From an uncultured Bdellovibrionales bacterium (lineage in GTDB: Bacteria > Bdellovibrionota > Bdellovibrionia > Bdellovibrionales > UBA1609), in contig CALLAU010000044.1 in NCBI GenBank assembly GCA_938002015.1, forward strand, positions 62,001-126,000: 64,000 bases of DNA. Direction: 5' to 3'. Shown here one piece after another: positions 9,090 to 17,835 of this stretch. The notes below the pieces were generated by a model. That model was not told the origin of the DNA. It did no database searches and saw only the letters and a program-made list of their open reading frames with translations. The translations under genes were made by a program, and so were the position numbers. How positions within the stretch are numbered: the stretch's first letter is position 1; every line of letters starts with the position of its first letter.

Positions 9090-9341
9090 GTGATGGACCA
9101 GCAAACAAGTCTAAAGGAATTAGTTGAATTTATGGCTAAATCTTTAGTGGATAATCCAGATGCAGTTGAAGTAAAAGAAGTTGCCGGAGAGCAAACTACT
9201 GTGGTGGAACTTAAAGTAGCGCAAGAAGACTTAGGAAAGGTTATTGGTAAGCAAGGTAGAACTGCTAGATCGATGAGAACAATCCTGACTGCAGCTAGCA
9301 CGAAGCTTCAAAAAAGAAGTGTGTTAGAAATTGTAGAGTAG
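9090..9341 (+). CDS. khpA: KH-domain RNA-binding protein KhpA (YlqC-type)
   Basis: An 83-residue single KH domain. The GXXG loop is in [17 protein letters not shown], with the family ending [10 protein letters not shown]. KhpA proteins bind RNA, often with a KhpB partner, and characteristically sit between rpsP and rimM, as here. AAGGAG precedes the ATG. A strong terminator follows, so rimM/trmD are likely transcribed separately or by read-through. Confidence 0.93.
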   Translation: MMDQQTSLKELVEFMAKSLVDNPDAVEVKEVAGEQTTVVELKVAQEDLGKVIGKQGRTARSMRTILTAASTKLQKRSVLEIVE

Positions 9342-9384
9342 ATTTTTACTTTTTTTAAAATAAAATTTATTAATAATGGATTAT

Positions 9385-9418
9385 AAATACCGGTTAGTTT
9401 AGACCGGTATTTTTTTTT
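9385..9418 (+). terminator. Rho-independent terminator after khpA
   Basis: A perfect 10-bp stem (AAATACCGGT / ACCGGTATTT) with an 8-base loop runs straight into a run of T. It divides rpsP-khpA from rimM-trmD. Confidence 0.88.
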
Positions 9419-9460
9419 GTTTACTGGTATTAGAAGTAAAAGAGAGAGAAGGCTTAATTT

Positions 9461-10021
9461 TTGGAACTAGTTGAAATCGGTTATATTGCAAAGGCTCATG
9501 GCATTAAAGGCGAACTTTTCTTTAAGCCTTTTGACGAGGATAAAGAGGCTTGGTTTTTAAATGTTAAAGAGCTTTATATAAACTCTAAGAAATACAGCTT
9601 AAAAAAAGCAAGAGCTCATCAGGTTGGCTACATCTTAATTCTTGAAGAAGTTAATAATAGAAACGAAGCTGAAATTTTAAAAGGCAAGAGGGTCTCTTTA
9701 GAGAAATCATTCTTTGAAAGCTTTAATGATAAAGATGAGTATTTCTTAAATCAAATCGAGGGCTTTAGAGTTTTTCTTAAAGAAAAAGAAATGGGTGTGA
9801 TCTCTGGGTTTTTATCTACTCAGGCTCATGAAATCATTGCTGTGAAAACTCAAGAAGGGGTTTTTGAAATTCCATGGGTTGAGGCTTTTATAAAAGAGAT
9901 TGTATTTGAGTCTAGTCTAGTAGTGCTTGATTGCCCTGAAGATCTTTTTAAAAAAGATTTTGGAAGTGAGACAAGTGGCAAGACTTTAAAAAAAGAGAAA
10001 AAAGAAAGCGAGAAAACCTAA
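9461..10021 (+). CDS. rimM: Ribosome maturation factor RimM
   Basis: A 186-residue RimM, which binds S19 and assists maturation of the 30S head. The N-terminal domain carries the signature IGYIAKAHGIKGELFFKPF and EVNNRNEAEILKG; the C-terminal PRC-like barrel ends EIPWVEAFIKEIVF. It starts with TTG after a GAGAGAAGG site. A Lys/Ser/Glu-rich tail of about 20 residues extends past the family core. Its TAA overlaps the trmD ATG by one base, so the two are coupled. Confidence 0.95.
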   Translation: MELVEIGYIAKAHGIKGELFFKPFDEDKEAWFLNVKELYINSKKYSLKKARAHQVGYILILEEVNNRNEAEILKGKRVSLEKSFFESFNDKDEYFLNQIEGFRVFLKEKEMGVISGFLSTQAHEIIAVKTQEGVFEIPWVEAFIKEIVFESSLVVLDCPEDLFKKDFGSETSGKTLKKEKKESEKT

Positions 10022-10758
10022 TGATAAAAATTGGGATTATCACTCTTTTTCCAGAAGCTTTTTCAAATCTAAATATAGGTTTAACAGGCAAGGCTTTAAA
10101 GAATAATAAAGCAAAGGTCTTTTTTGAAAACTTAAGAGATCATGGAGAAGGTGTTCATAAAGTGATTGATGACACTCCCTATGGTGGGGGAGATGGTATG
10201 CTTATTAAGGCTGAACCCGTTGAAAAAGCTTTAAAGTCATTAGTGAATAAAATGGATGAAGATATTGAAAATACTAGGAAAATATACATGTGTCCATCTG
10301 GAGACCTTTGGACTCAAGGTAGAGCAGAGAAGCTTAGCCTTGAGCTCTCAGGGGCCTCACAAAGCCTTGTTATATTATGTGGAAGATATGGAGGAGTTGA
10401 TGAGAGAGTCCTTCAAAAACACTTTAAAGAGCGTATATCAATGGGTCCTTATATCTTAAATGGCGGAGAAACAGCAGCACTTTGTATGATTGAGACTTTA
10501 TTTAGATTACTTCCTGGAGTTCTTGGAAACCCGGATTCTCAAGTTTGGGACTCATTTTCTAAGGGTTCAGGGCTTGAAGCCCCAAGTTACACAAAGCCTA
10601 GAGTTTGGTCTGATGAAGAGGTTCCTGAGGTACTTTTATCTGGAGACCATAAGAAAATTAAAGAGTATAGAGGCAGGAGCTCACAAGAGAAGACAAGACT
10701 TTGGAAAGAGAAAGCTACAAAAGAAATTCTTAGTATAAACGAAGAATTAGATAGATAA
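10021..10758 (+). CDS. trmD: tRNA (guanine-N1)-methyltransferase TrmD
   Basis: A 245-residue SPOUT methyltransferase that makes m1G37 in tRNAs with G36. Motifs include ITLFPEAF, DTPYGGGDGML, the AdoMet knot region LCGRYGGVDERV, and GPYILNGGETAA, followed by the C-terminal tRNA-binding domain with YTKPRVW. Full length. It is coupled to rimM by a one-base stop/start overlap and followed by a 240-base structured gap before rplS. Confidence 0.98.
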   Translation: MIKIGIITLFPEAFSNLNIGLTGKALKNNKAKVFFENLRDHGEGVHKVIDDTPYGGGDGMLIKAEPVEKALKSLVNKMDEDIENTRKIYMCPSGDLWTQGRAEKLSLELSGASQSLVILCGRYGGVDERVLQKHFKERISMGPYILNGGETAALCMIETLFRLLPGVLGNPDSQVWDSFSKGSGLEAPSYTKPRVWSDEEVPEVLLSGDHKKIKEYRGRSSQEKTRLWKEKATKEILSINEELDR

Positions 10759-10790
10759 GTTGAGCTCATTTCTAGATTTGACCAGAGTTT

Positions 10791-10974
10791 GGAATAAGTT
10801 CAAAAAACTCATAATTTATTCCTGTTTCAGAGGCTATCAATTTACTCTAGGCCATTTTAAAAGGGTTTAAGCAATATTTTTATAGACTTGTTACTCAAGA
10901 CTAAGTATTAGTCTCTTTAAAGTATTCATATATTGAGGATCAATCTTGACCTAGCACTTAAGCTAGTGTTAATT
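10791..10974 (+). promoter_or_regulatory. Structured trmD-rplS gap with candidate rplS promoter
   Basis: The gap holds an inverted repeat GGAATAA/TTATTCC (10791-10797 with 10816-10822) and a tight hairpin AGACTAA-GTA-TTAGTCT (10898-10914). A candidate promoter follows: TTGACC (10946-10951), 17 bases, TTAATT (10969-10974), with CTAGC/GCTAG able to pair inside the spacer. The ATG of rplS is 24 bases downstream. No T-run marks a classic terminator. Confidence 0.4.
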
Positions 10975-10998
10975 TCCTCTCTTTAAATTGAGGTAGAC

Positions 10999-11367
10999 AT
11001 GAATTTCGCTGAAAAAGTATCCAAAATGTTCAATAAAGAAGCCGAGCTTCCTAGCTTTAAATCTGGTGACACTGTTGCTGTTCACGTTAAGGTAAAAGAA
11101 GGAGAGAAGGAGAGAATCCAGATCTTTAAAGGTAACGTGATCAAGGTTCAGGGTTCTGGATCAGGTAGATCTTTTACTGTAAGAAAAATGTCTGGCCAGG
11201 TTGGTGTTGAAAGAACATGGCCTTTTGGCAGCCCAGCAATTGCTAAAGTTGAACTTGTGGCTGTTGGTAAAGTAAGGCGTTCTAAACTTTTCTACTTAAG
11301 AAACTTAAGAGGAAGAGCTGCTAGAATTGAGTCTGAATTAGTTGTTACTAAAAAAACTAAGAAATAA
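10999..11367 (+). CDS. rplS: 50S ribosomal protein L19
   Basis: A 122-residue L19, at the 30S-50S interface. Signatures: [52 protein letters not shown] and [18 protein letters not shown]. Slightly longer than the usual 115 because of a Lys-rich tail. A GAGG site precedes the ATG. rnhB follows after 14 bases. Confidence 0.98.
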   Translation: MNFAEKVSKMFNKEAELPSFKSGDTVAVHVKVKEGEKERIQIFKGNVIKVQGSGSGRSFTVRKMSGQVGVERTWPFGSPAIAKVELVAVGKVRRSKLFYLRNLRGRAARIESELVVTKKTKK

Positions 11368-11381
11368 ACACCCTTATTCAA

Positions 11382-11972
11382 TTGCCTTCTATAATAGTTG
11401 GAATAGATGAAGTAGGTAGAGGCTGTCTTTTTGGACCAGTTGTCTCTTCTGCTGTAGTTTTAAATGAGGCCTGTGCACCTGAAGGCCTTACAGATTCTAA
11501 AAAATTAAGCCCTAAGAAAAGAAAAGAGATCTCCTCAAAACTCCTGACCTCAGGAAAGCATAAAGTCTCTATTGGTGAGAGCACTCCAAAAGAGATTGAT
11601 CAAATTAATATCCTACAAGCCTCCCTGCTTTCTATGAAGAGGGCTTTTGAGGATTTAGGTTTTGATGAAAAAGATTATGAAGACATTGAAATTAGAGTTG
11701 ATGGTAATCAAAAAATACCTGGTCTAGACCCAAGGTTAAAACAAGTCACAATCATAAAAGGGGACTTAAAAGATAAGGCCATTGCTGCAGCTTCAATTGT
11801 TGCAAAGGTTTTTAGAGATGAACTTGTGGTTGATTTAGATAAAGAGTTTCCAGGCTATGGACTGTCTGGTCATAAGGGTTATCCTACAAAAATTCATAAA
11901 GAGGCGATACTAAAACTAGGAGTAACTTCTGAACATAGAAGAAGCTTTAAGGGTGTTCTTGAAGCTCTTTAA
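11382..11972 (+). CDS. rnhB: Ribonuclease HII
   Basis: A 196-residue RNase HII that cleaves RNA in RNA-DNA hybrids and initiates ribonucleotide excision. The acidic site is visible: GIDEVGRG (Asp/Glu near 8-9), IEIRVDGNQKIPG, and GDLKDKAIAAASIVAKVFRD. The C-terminus has GYGLSGHKGYPTKIH. It begins with TTG, 14 bases after the rplS stop, consistent with co-transcription. Normal family length. Confidence 0.96.
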   Translation: MPSIIVGIDEVGRGCLFGPVVSSAVVLNEACAPEGLTDSKKLSPKKRKEISSKLLTSGKHKVSIGESTPKEIDQINILQASLLSMKRAFEDLGFDEKDYEDIEIRVDGNQKIPGLDPRLKQVTIIKGDLKDKAIAAASIVAKVFRDELVVDLDKEFPGYGLSGHKGYPTKIHKEAILKLGVTSEHRRSFKGVLEAL

Positions 11973-12019
11973 GTTTCAATAGATTTTAAAAAGTAAGTAT
12001 TAAAAAGAGTTAAAAAGTT

Positions 12020-12820
12020 ATGAGTGATTTAAATTTAGATAAAAATGATAAAGAAACACTTATAGTTTTGCTTCGTGGGCTTTCAAGAGATAGTTTTCAC
12101 TGGGCGGGTTTTGATAAGAATCTAGAAGAAGCTGTCTTAGGCTCTAAGGTATTAAGCCTTGATCTGCCAGGGTTTGGCTCAAGAGTAAAAGAAAACTCTC
12201 CGTTATCTATTTCTAAGATATCTAAAAGTGTTTTAAATAAAAGTGAAATCAAGAATTTTGATTCCTATAACAAAAGACTTATTATTGGACTTTCTTTAGG
12301 CGGGATGGTTGCTTTAGATGATGTGTTAAAAAATAAAGAAAAATGGACGCACTGTGTTTTATTAAACGCTTCTCAAAAGAGTAAGACTCCGTTTTGGAGA
12401 AGATTTAATTTAAAGAAGCTGCCTTCATTTTTGTTTGGGATTTTGTTTTCTGGAAAGTTTTTTGAAAAAACAGCTTATATTGCAACGATAAATAATCCAA
12501 AAAATCTAGAGAAAGAGGTTAGAGAGTGGATTGCTCATAGAAAAGATTTTCCTTTTTTAAGAAGAAGTGTTTTAAAACAGCTTTTAGCAGGGTCAAGGTT
12601 TAGACTTAAAGAAACTGATAGAAGTAGTGTTAAAGAAGTTAAGTCTATTGTTCTTACGAGTAAAGCTGACAGACTAGTTAGCTATAAGAGTTCTGAGAAA
12701 ATAGCTCAGCTTCTAAATTGGCCAATAGATCATCACCAAAGTGCAGGCCATGATCTTACTTATGATGATCCTGAGTGGGTGATAAAACATATTAAAAATT
12801 TATTAAATGAAAATAACTAA
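12020..12820 (+). CDS. Alpha/beta hydrolase
   Basis: A 266-residue alpha/beta-fold protein. Visible: the oxyanion region LLRGLSRDSFHW (16-27), the nucleophile elbow GLSLGGMVAL with Ser near 92, and a C-terminal GHDLTYDDPEWV supplying the catalytic His near 245; the acid is probably in TSKADRLVSY. There is no signal peptide, so it is cytoplasmic. BioH/MenH-like serine hydrolases look similar, but substrate cannot be assigned. It lies in line after rnhB and before the parvulin. Confidence 0.8.
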   Translation: MSDLNLDKNDKETLIVLLRGLSRDSFHWAGFDKNLEEAVLGSKVLSLDLPGFGSRVKENSPLSISKISKSVLNKSEIKNFDSYNKRLIIGLSLGGMVALDDVLKNKEKWTHCVLLNASQKSKTPFWRRFNLKKLPSFLFGILFSGKFFEKTAYIATINNPKNLEKEVREWIAHRKDFPFLRRSVLKQLLAGSRFRLKETDRSSVKEVKSIVLTSKADRLVSYKSSEKIAQLLNWPIDHHQSAGHDLTYDDPEWVIKHIKNLLNENN

Positions 12821-12840
12821 ATTAAAAAGGAGATAAAAAA

Positions 12841-13113
12841 ATGCAAGTACAAGCAAAACACATATTAGTAGACCATGAGCATGAAGCTCAAGATTTAGTA
12901 AAAAAACTTGAAGCTAAGGAGAAAACATTTGAAGAGCTAGCGCAGTCTTTTTCTAAATGCCCATCAGGTAAGAGTGGTGGGGATCTTGGATCTTTTGGAA
13001 AAGGGCAAATGGTTAAGCCTTTTGAAGATGCTACATTTGAACTAGAAGTTGGCAGTGTTTCAGCGCCAGTTAAAACTCAGTTTGGGTATCATTTGATTTA
13101 TAGAACTGCTTAA
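12841..13113 (+). CDS. Parvulin-type peptidyl-prolyl isomerase (PpiC-like)
   Basis: A 90-residue stand-alone rotamase domain: AKHILVDHEHEAQDLV, FEELAQSFSKCPSGKSGGDLG, GQMVKPFEDATFEL and TQFGYHLI are canonical parvulin blocks. No signal peptide, so it is cytoplasmic, like E. coli PpiC (93 residues). AAAGGAG precedes the ATG. A terminator-like hairpin lies about 60 bases downstream. Confidence 0.95.
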   Translation: MQVQAKHILVDHEHEAQDLVKKLEAKEKTFEELAQSFSKCPSGKSGGDLGSFGKGQMVKPFEDATFELEVGSVSAPVKTQFGYHLIYRTA

Positions 13114-13175
13114 AAAGAATTGTTTATATGAATAAGAAAAATATGCAGGTTTATTTACTTAGCAACCTGTAAATT

Positions 13176-13212
13176 AAAGAGCTTCTTTACCTTAGGTTTA
13201 GGAGCTTTTTTT
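13176..13212 (+). terminator. Terminator-like hairpin after ppiC-like gene
   Basis: AAAGAGCT (13176-13183) pairs with AGCTTTTT (from 13203) including one G-U pair, across a 19-base loop, followed by T-rich sequence. It would end the rplS-rnhB-hydrolase-parvulin transcript. Confidence 0.5.
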
Positions 13213-13225
13213 ATTTTTAAAGGAC

Positions 13226-13336
13226 TTACTTTTGAACCGTTGTTTTTGTTTCTGGTGTAAAATCACTAGATCCAGCAGCAAGTGGTGCAAGAATACAAAA
13301 AAGTATTATTAGTGGCCTTTTAAAGTTTATTCTCAT
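13226..13336 (-). CDS. Small exported peptide (36 aa)
   Basis: A 36-codon frame with an excellent ribosome site (GGAGG, 5 bases before the ATG). The product starts MRINFKRPLIILFCILAPL, a basic N-terminus plus hydrophobic core, then AAGSS and a short polar tail ending TTVQK. It looks like a signal peptide with only about a 14-residue mature part. It sits alone in the 357-base gap between the parvulin gene and lptD. No family recognised; the strong ribosome site argues for real translation. Confidence 0.5.
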   Translation of the reverse strand: MRINFKRPLIILFCILAPLAAGSSDFTPETKTTVQK

Positions 13337-13469
13337 TATGTCCTCCGAAACGTACAACAATGATTTAATCTTATATTATATATCTACATAAATACAAAAA
13401 TAATGAAGCTTCGTCTCTGATTGATACAACATATGAGACGTATTGTTGTGAGAATGTTGTAATGCTTAA

Positions 13470-15902
13470 CTATCTCTCTTTCTCTGAAAGTATAGAGCTA
13501 TTTAAACCTGAGAGGGTTTTCTTATAGTTGTTATCAGGACCTAAGTTAAAACTAGCTGCAAGGCTTATTTGTGGTCTATCATTTTCATCATCTCTTCTAG
13601 CAGAGTTAGGCTTTACTAAACCTAACCTTATGTCCCAACATCTTCCAATTGGTGTATAGTTTAAGCTAAAGCTCCAGTCCTGAAGTTGACTGTCGGTAAG
13701 TGAATAGTTTGCATTTCCTTGAATTTGTAGAGTTGGAAGCTCCCAGCCAAAGGCAAGACCTGCAGTTCTTACTCTTCCCTCAGCTTTGTTCTGAGCGTTA
13801 TCAATGATGTTAGTATTGTCATATCTAAGCTGGAGATATCTACCAGGCATATATATAAACCTTGTCCTTGCTGAAAAATCAGCAACCCCCGCCTCATGGT
13901 AGTGAGATGCGGTAGCAAGAGCGTGAACGCGTTTAAATTTAAAATTTAAAGATGCCTCTAGGTTACTCCAAGGGTCACGGTTTGCGCCAGTTGCTTCTCT
14001 AGCATTTTTAAAATCATAGCCTTGCCTTATATTAAAGAAAAGGGGTTGATTGTAAAAAGGGACATTATCTTGATACTTCTTCGTTATGAGTACATTTGTA
14101 ATATTTAACTCAGCAAGTTCAGCTCTAAAAAAACGGTCATGGTAGTCGAATTGAACACCATGTTGAAAGTCAAAAAAATCAAAATCTGAGATAGGCTTGT
14201 TTCTTCTATGGTAGGGTAGATCTTCTTGTGATCTAAAGAAAATATTATCTGTTTGATCTACAGGAGTTCCTTTTCTAAAGCTTAACTCAGGCTCAATTCT
14301 ATGCTTATACTTGCCACTATAAACTTTTGTAAGCTCAGTTCTAAGAGATACCCTTCCTTCTAGGTATTTTGCATTAGCAAAATCGTTATAGGGGTTAGCA
14401 TTTGAGATATTAATGGAATCACCTTCACTGACATTAAACCTATAAAATGAATCCCTATAGGATATAGAAGGAAGAACGTCAAAAAGCCTTCCTAAGTTAA
14501 AAGGTGCTGATAGTTCAGACTCTAACCTAAGCCTGTGCCCTGTTCTTAAAAGATCTTTAGTCGCGTCAAATTGACCATTATTAGGATCAACAGCTTTGCT
14601 CTCTTGGTCTCCAGGATCTAAGTCATCGTTAACGGAGTTTGTAGGACTAGTGTTAACAGTGTCAAAAGATGAAGAGTTTCTAGTGAAGTTTGTATATGTT
14701 AGATCATTTTTAAAGAAGAGAAAATTTCCAAGTATAGGCCTTTCAATAAGAGCATGCCTTAGTTCTGGAGCTTTATGAATTGCATCATCATTTGCTGCCT
14801 GTGGGTTTTCTTTAATCAAATTAATATTATAAAGAGTTTCCGCTGATATAAAGGCGTGATCATAGTTTTTATTTAGAGCAAAACTATTTAAAAGTGAACT
14901 TTCGTTTAAGCCAGACACGTCTTGTTGAAAATCGTCGAGGTAGTATCGATCTCTAATAAGCGTTAAGTTTGTTTTTTGAGTTATATTGCCTGGTAGTTTG
15001 AAGAAATTATTATAGGAAAAACGATATCTAAACAAAGGATCAACTTCTTGGCTGACATTAACATAAGTTGAATCATACATGTAACCAAGCTTGAGGTTAA
15101 GTCTACTCTCCGAACTGAGTAAGTGCCGGTACTCAAAGTGAGTTTTTGCGCTGATGGGTTCATCGAGGTTGATATATAATCTTGGAGAGAATGTAAGATC
15201 ACTGTGAGGTGTTATAGCCCAAAAGTAGGGGACCGATATTTCTGCGCCAAGGCGTTTTGATATAGTTGAAAACTTTGGAAAGAGGAGGCCGCTTTTTCTT
15301 CTTGTATTTAGCGGCATAACGATTCTTGGGATTGGTAGAATACTTGTATTGAGTATTTGAAGCCAGGAGCCTTTTAAATCAATATACTTATTAATGTTTG
15401 TTTTTATACTTTTAGCCTTAATTCTCCAACCTGGAGGACAAGTGCTACAGGTAGTAAAGCTACCGTTTTTTGCTTCAAACACTTCGTTACTAAGTTTTAA
15501 AACTTTTTCAGCTTGTAAGAGAAGTTGCCCTGAGGTGATTCTAGCGTTTACGATCTCTCCAACTCTTGTTTTATAGTTAATTTCAACTTTATCTGCCTCA
15601 ATAACAGTATCGTTTCCTGTGATGACAACATTATCCTTGGCGGTAAAGCTAAGAGTTTTTCTTGAAACTCTGGCCTCTTTTGCCGAAAGCTCGTAATTGT
15701 CAAAAAGAATTTTTACATTACCTTTTAGAATAGCTTCTTGAGTAACAACATCAGCTGAAATGATATCAGCCCCGTAAAAAATGAGTTCATTGTCCTGGTC
15801 TTTCGTCTCCTGTGCGTGAGCTAATGAGCCGAGAAAGCTTAGATTAAGTGATAAAATAGCTGAAAAGAATAGAGGTTTAATGTGTCTAAAATTTAAGTTC
15901 AT
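13470..15902 (-). CDS. lptD: LPS-assembly protein LptD
   Basis: An 810-residue outer-membrane LPS translocon subunit. A signal peptide ends ..LAHAQ (about 30). An OstA/LptA-like beta-jellyroll domain follows (about 40-165: ADVVTQEAILKGNVKI, ARVSRKTLSFTAKDNVVITG) with the family cysteine motif TTCSTCPPGW near 153. The remainder is the large beta-barrel with many alternating aromatic strands. Size matches LptD (about 780-820). The partner LptE is not nearby. It is divergent from a STAS-domain gene across a short intergenic region with a long inverted repeat. Confidence 0.93.
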   Translation of the reverse strand: MNLNFRHIKPLFFSAILSLNLSFLGSLAHAQETKDQDNELIFYGADIISADVVTQEAILKGNVKILFDNYELSAKEARVSRKTLSFTAKDNVVITGNDTVIEADKVEINYKTRVGEIVNARITSGQLLLQAEKVLKLSNEVFEAKNGSFTTCSTCPPGWRIKAKSIKTNINKYIDLKGSWLQILNTSILPIPRIVMPLNTRRKSGLLFPKFSTISKRLGAEISVPYFWAITPHSDLTFSPRLYINLDEPISAKTHFEYRHLLSSESRLNLKLGYMYDSTYVNVSQEVDPLFRYRFSYNNFFKLPGNITQKTNLTLIRDRYYLDDFQQDVSGLNESSLLNSFALNKNYDHAFISAETLYNINLIKENPQAANDDAIHKAPELRHALIERPILGNFLFFKNDLTYTNFTRNSSSFDTVNTSPTNSVNDDLDPGDQESKAVDPNNGQFDATKDLLRTGHRLRLESELSAPFNLGRLFDVLPSISYRDSFYRFNVSEGDSINISNANPYNDFANAKYLEGRVSLRTELTKVYSGKYKHRIEPELSFRKGTPVDQTDNIFFRSQEDLPYHRRNKPISDFDFFDFQHGVQFDYHDRFFRAELAELNITNVLITKKYQDNVPFYNQPLFFNIRQGYDFKNAREATGANRDPWSNLEASLNFKFKRVHALATASHYHEAGVADFSARTRFIYMPGRYLQLRYDNTNIIDNAQNKAEGRVRTAGLAFGWELPTLQIQGNANYSLTDSQLQDWSFSLNYTPIGRCWDIRLGLVKPNSARRDDENDRPQISLAASFNLGPDNNYKKTLSGLNSSILSEKER

Positions 15903-15943
15903 TCACTACCTCTAATAAGTGCTTATATAGACTACCTGTCTTT

Positions 15944-15982
15944 AGTATTACGATCAATTTCTTTTAGAAAAGCAGTAATACT
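15944..15982. repeat. Inverted repeat in the lptD/STAS divergent promoter region
   Basis: AGTATTAC (15944-15951) and GTAATACT (15975-15982) are perfect inverted copies 23 bases apart, with a smaller CTTTT/AAAAG pair inside. The position between two divergent starts is typical of an operator, but no regulator is identified. Confidence 0.35.
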
Positions 15983-16045
15983 GGTCCTTTGATGAATTGC
16001 TGATCTGTGTGTGTTTACGCTATGCTTAAAAAAGAGGAGTTTTAT

Positions 16046-16462
16046 ATGGAAGCAAAATTAAGTTGGTACGGGGACATTATGATAGTGGATTTATCTGGGC
16101 ACCTTGATTTTGAATCAGTGAGTAATTTTCGAAAAAAATCTGACCGCCATTTTACTCAAAACAAAGTTATTTTCTTTTTAAGAGATCTTTCTTTTGTTGG
16201 TTCAACAGGAATTAAAGATTTTGTTTCTGTTCTAGCTGAGCTCTCTGAAAAAAATCCGTTTGGTCTAGGAGTGGCAGAAGCTAAAAGTGAATACCAAGTT
16301 TTGCTTGAGCCCTATCAAGGACATACTCTTGTTCTTTTTAATAGTTTAGATATGGCAAAAAGGTTCTTTAGTCTTGGGCATTTAGAATTTGAAGAAAGTA
16401 ACTCAAAAGTTGAGGAAGTTTCTGAAAGTATCTTAAAGCAAAATATTAATAAATTAGCTTAA
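16046..16462 (+). CDS. STAS-domain protein (anti-sigma-antagonist-like)
   Basis: A 138-residue single STAS domain: DIMIVDLSGHLDFESVSNFRK and VIFFLRDLSFVGSTGIKDFVSV. In SpoIIAA-type proteins this last block holds the phosphorylatable serine (here Ser-Thr in GSTG). I start at the ATG at 16046, 5 bases after AGAGGAG, not at the earlier ATG at 16007, which has no ribosome site. No partner kinase or sigma factor is adjacent. It is divergent from lptD and followed by a clear terminator, so it is monocistronic. Confidence 0.85.
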   Translation: MEAKLSWYGDIMIVDLSGHLDFESVSNFRKKSDRHFTQNKVIFFLRDLSFVGSTGIKDFVSVLAELSEKNPFGLGVAEAKSEYQVLLEPYQGHTLVLFNSLDMAKRFFSLGHLEFEESNSKVEEVSESILKQNINKLA

Positions 16463-16491
16463 AAATAGTTATTAAAAAATACAGAAGTCTT

Positions 16492-16524
16492 AAAAAAGGA
16501 AGTGTGCAAACATTTCCTTTTTTT
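16492..16524. terminator. Terminator between STAS and coiled-coil genes
   Basis: AAAAAAGGAAGTG pairs with CATTTCCTTTTTT around TGCAAA (one G-U pair). A- and T-runs on either side mean it can serve both converging genes. Confidence 0.8.
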
Positions 16525-16534
16525 ATTCTTTTAG

Positions 16535-17779
16535 TTACTGATCTAGGTTGTAGTCAAAATTCGTTAATGGCTCAATAGCTTTTTTAAAGACCTTCTCTAA
16601 AGCTTCTGTGCTCTCTTTAGATTCACTATCTTGTTTAGCTTTAATCGCGTCAAGTTGTCCAAAGAAGAACTGAAGTCTGCTCTTCATCTCTTTAGTCATA
16701 TTAGAAGCTTTTGAAAGCTTATTTATAAGCTCTTCAATTTTTACTTCACTCTTTGCGCTAGACATTTTAATTGAATTGATTTGTTGAGTTTTCTCATTCC
16801 ACATACTTTGCAGACTCATGATCTGTTCAGCTTGGTTTGAGTGATCATGTTTAAATTTTCTGTGTTCAGCTTGAGCTTTAGACCATTGCTTTTTGATGTC
16901 GTGATTCTCAATCTTTGCTCTATCAAGTTCAGATTTTAAACGATCAACTTGAATAAGAAGGTTGTCTTTTTCTTCTTTAAACTCATAAAGATTCTTTTCT
17001 TTTTCAGTCTTAATTTCTTCGATTCTATTTAAGAGCTCAGTTTTTTCAATCTGCTCTTTTCTAAGCTGTTTATTTCTATCTTCTAAAACTATATTCTCAC
17101 TTTTAAGTGAGTCAATTTCCTGAACTAGAACTTCTCTTTTATGTGAGAAGTTAGCAACAATAGTTTCTCTTTCAGCTCTAAAGCCAGCTTTAATGTCTTC
17201 AACATCATTTAACGCCTGGTTGATTTTATCAGTAGTAGTTTTTTTAATTTGATCTAGTTCATCAACAAGGCTTTGCTTCTCAAGATTAATGGTTTCAATG
17301 ATCGAATTTTTTTCTGTAAGTGCCTGGCGTAGAAAGTCTCTTTCAGGAAGGTATTCGTTATTAACAAGTTTTTTAAGTTTTTTATACTCTTCTTTAACCA
17401 TCGAGCTTTCTTGAAATTCTGATTTAAATTTTTCTTTCTCTCTAGCGATGACTTTTGCTTGATCACTTAAAAAGGCCTGACTTTTTTGAAGTTTTTGTTT
17501 TAAACCATTGTTTTCATTTTCAACAAATTTAAACTTCTCTCTTTGAAGTGAGATCTGTTCTCTGGCTTTTTGAAACTGAGCTTCATAACTGCCATAAGAT
17601 TTTTTAAATTTCTTGATGATGTTTTCAAGCTCAATATTTTTTGAGAGAGCTACGTTTAGTCGCGCGCCTAAATCTCTATTGTGACTTAAGAGTCCTGAAA
17701 CACTCGAGTCTGAAGCCATGCTGTTCACTCTTTCAAGTGCTTCGTCAGTTCCTGGTGGGAAGATGTTTTTTTCGTTCAC
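16535..17779 (-). CDS. Long coiled-coil protein
   Basis: A 414-residue protein that is almost entirely charged heptad-type coiled coil from about residue 45 to 380 (runs such as NGLKQKLQKSQAF and LEDRNKQLRKEQIEK). There is no signal peptide or membrane segment, so it is probably cytoplasmic and structural. The start is GTG with GGAGG upstream. A separate, non-coil head includes FPPGTDEALERV. I do not recognise a specific family. It converges on the STAS gene and ends 57 bases after the VKOR gene in the same direction. Confidence 0.8.
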   Translation of the reverse strand: MNEKNIFPPGTDEALERVNSMASDSSVSGLLSHNRDLGARLNVALSKNIELENIIKKFKKSYGSYEAQFQKAREQISLQREKFKFVENENNGLKQKLQKSQAFLSDQAKVIAREKEKFKSEFQESSMVKEEYKKLKKLVNNEYLPERDFLRQALTEKNSIIETINLEKQSLVDELDQIKKTTTDKINQALNDVEDIKAGFRAERETIVANFSHKREVLVQEIDSLKSENIVLEDRNKQLRKEQIEKTELLNRIEEIKTEKEKNLYEFKEEKDNLLIQVDRLKSELDRAKIENHDIKKQWSKAQAEHRKFKHDHSNQAEQIMSLQSMWNEKTQQINSIKMSSAKSEVKIEELINKLSKASNMTKEMKSRLQFFFGQLDAIKAKQDSESKESTEALEKVFKKAIEPLTNFDYNLDQ

Positions 17780-17835
17780 TTTTTAAAGCCCTCCATCCAT
17801 AAGTCTGGCAAGGCTTAAGCTAAGTTGTCAATTAA

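Noticed and set aside
13412..13440. CGTCTC/GAGACG inverted repeat downstream of lptD
   Set aside because: Six-base stem with a 17-base loop; may contribute to lptD termination but too weak to annotate.
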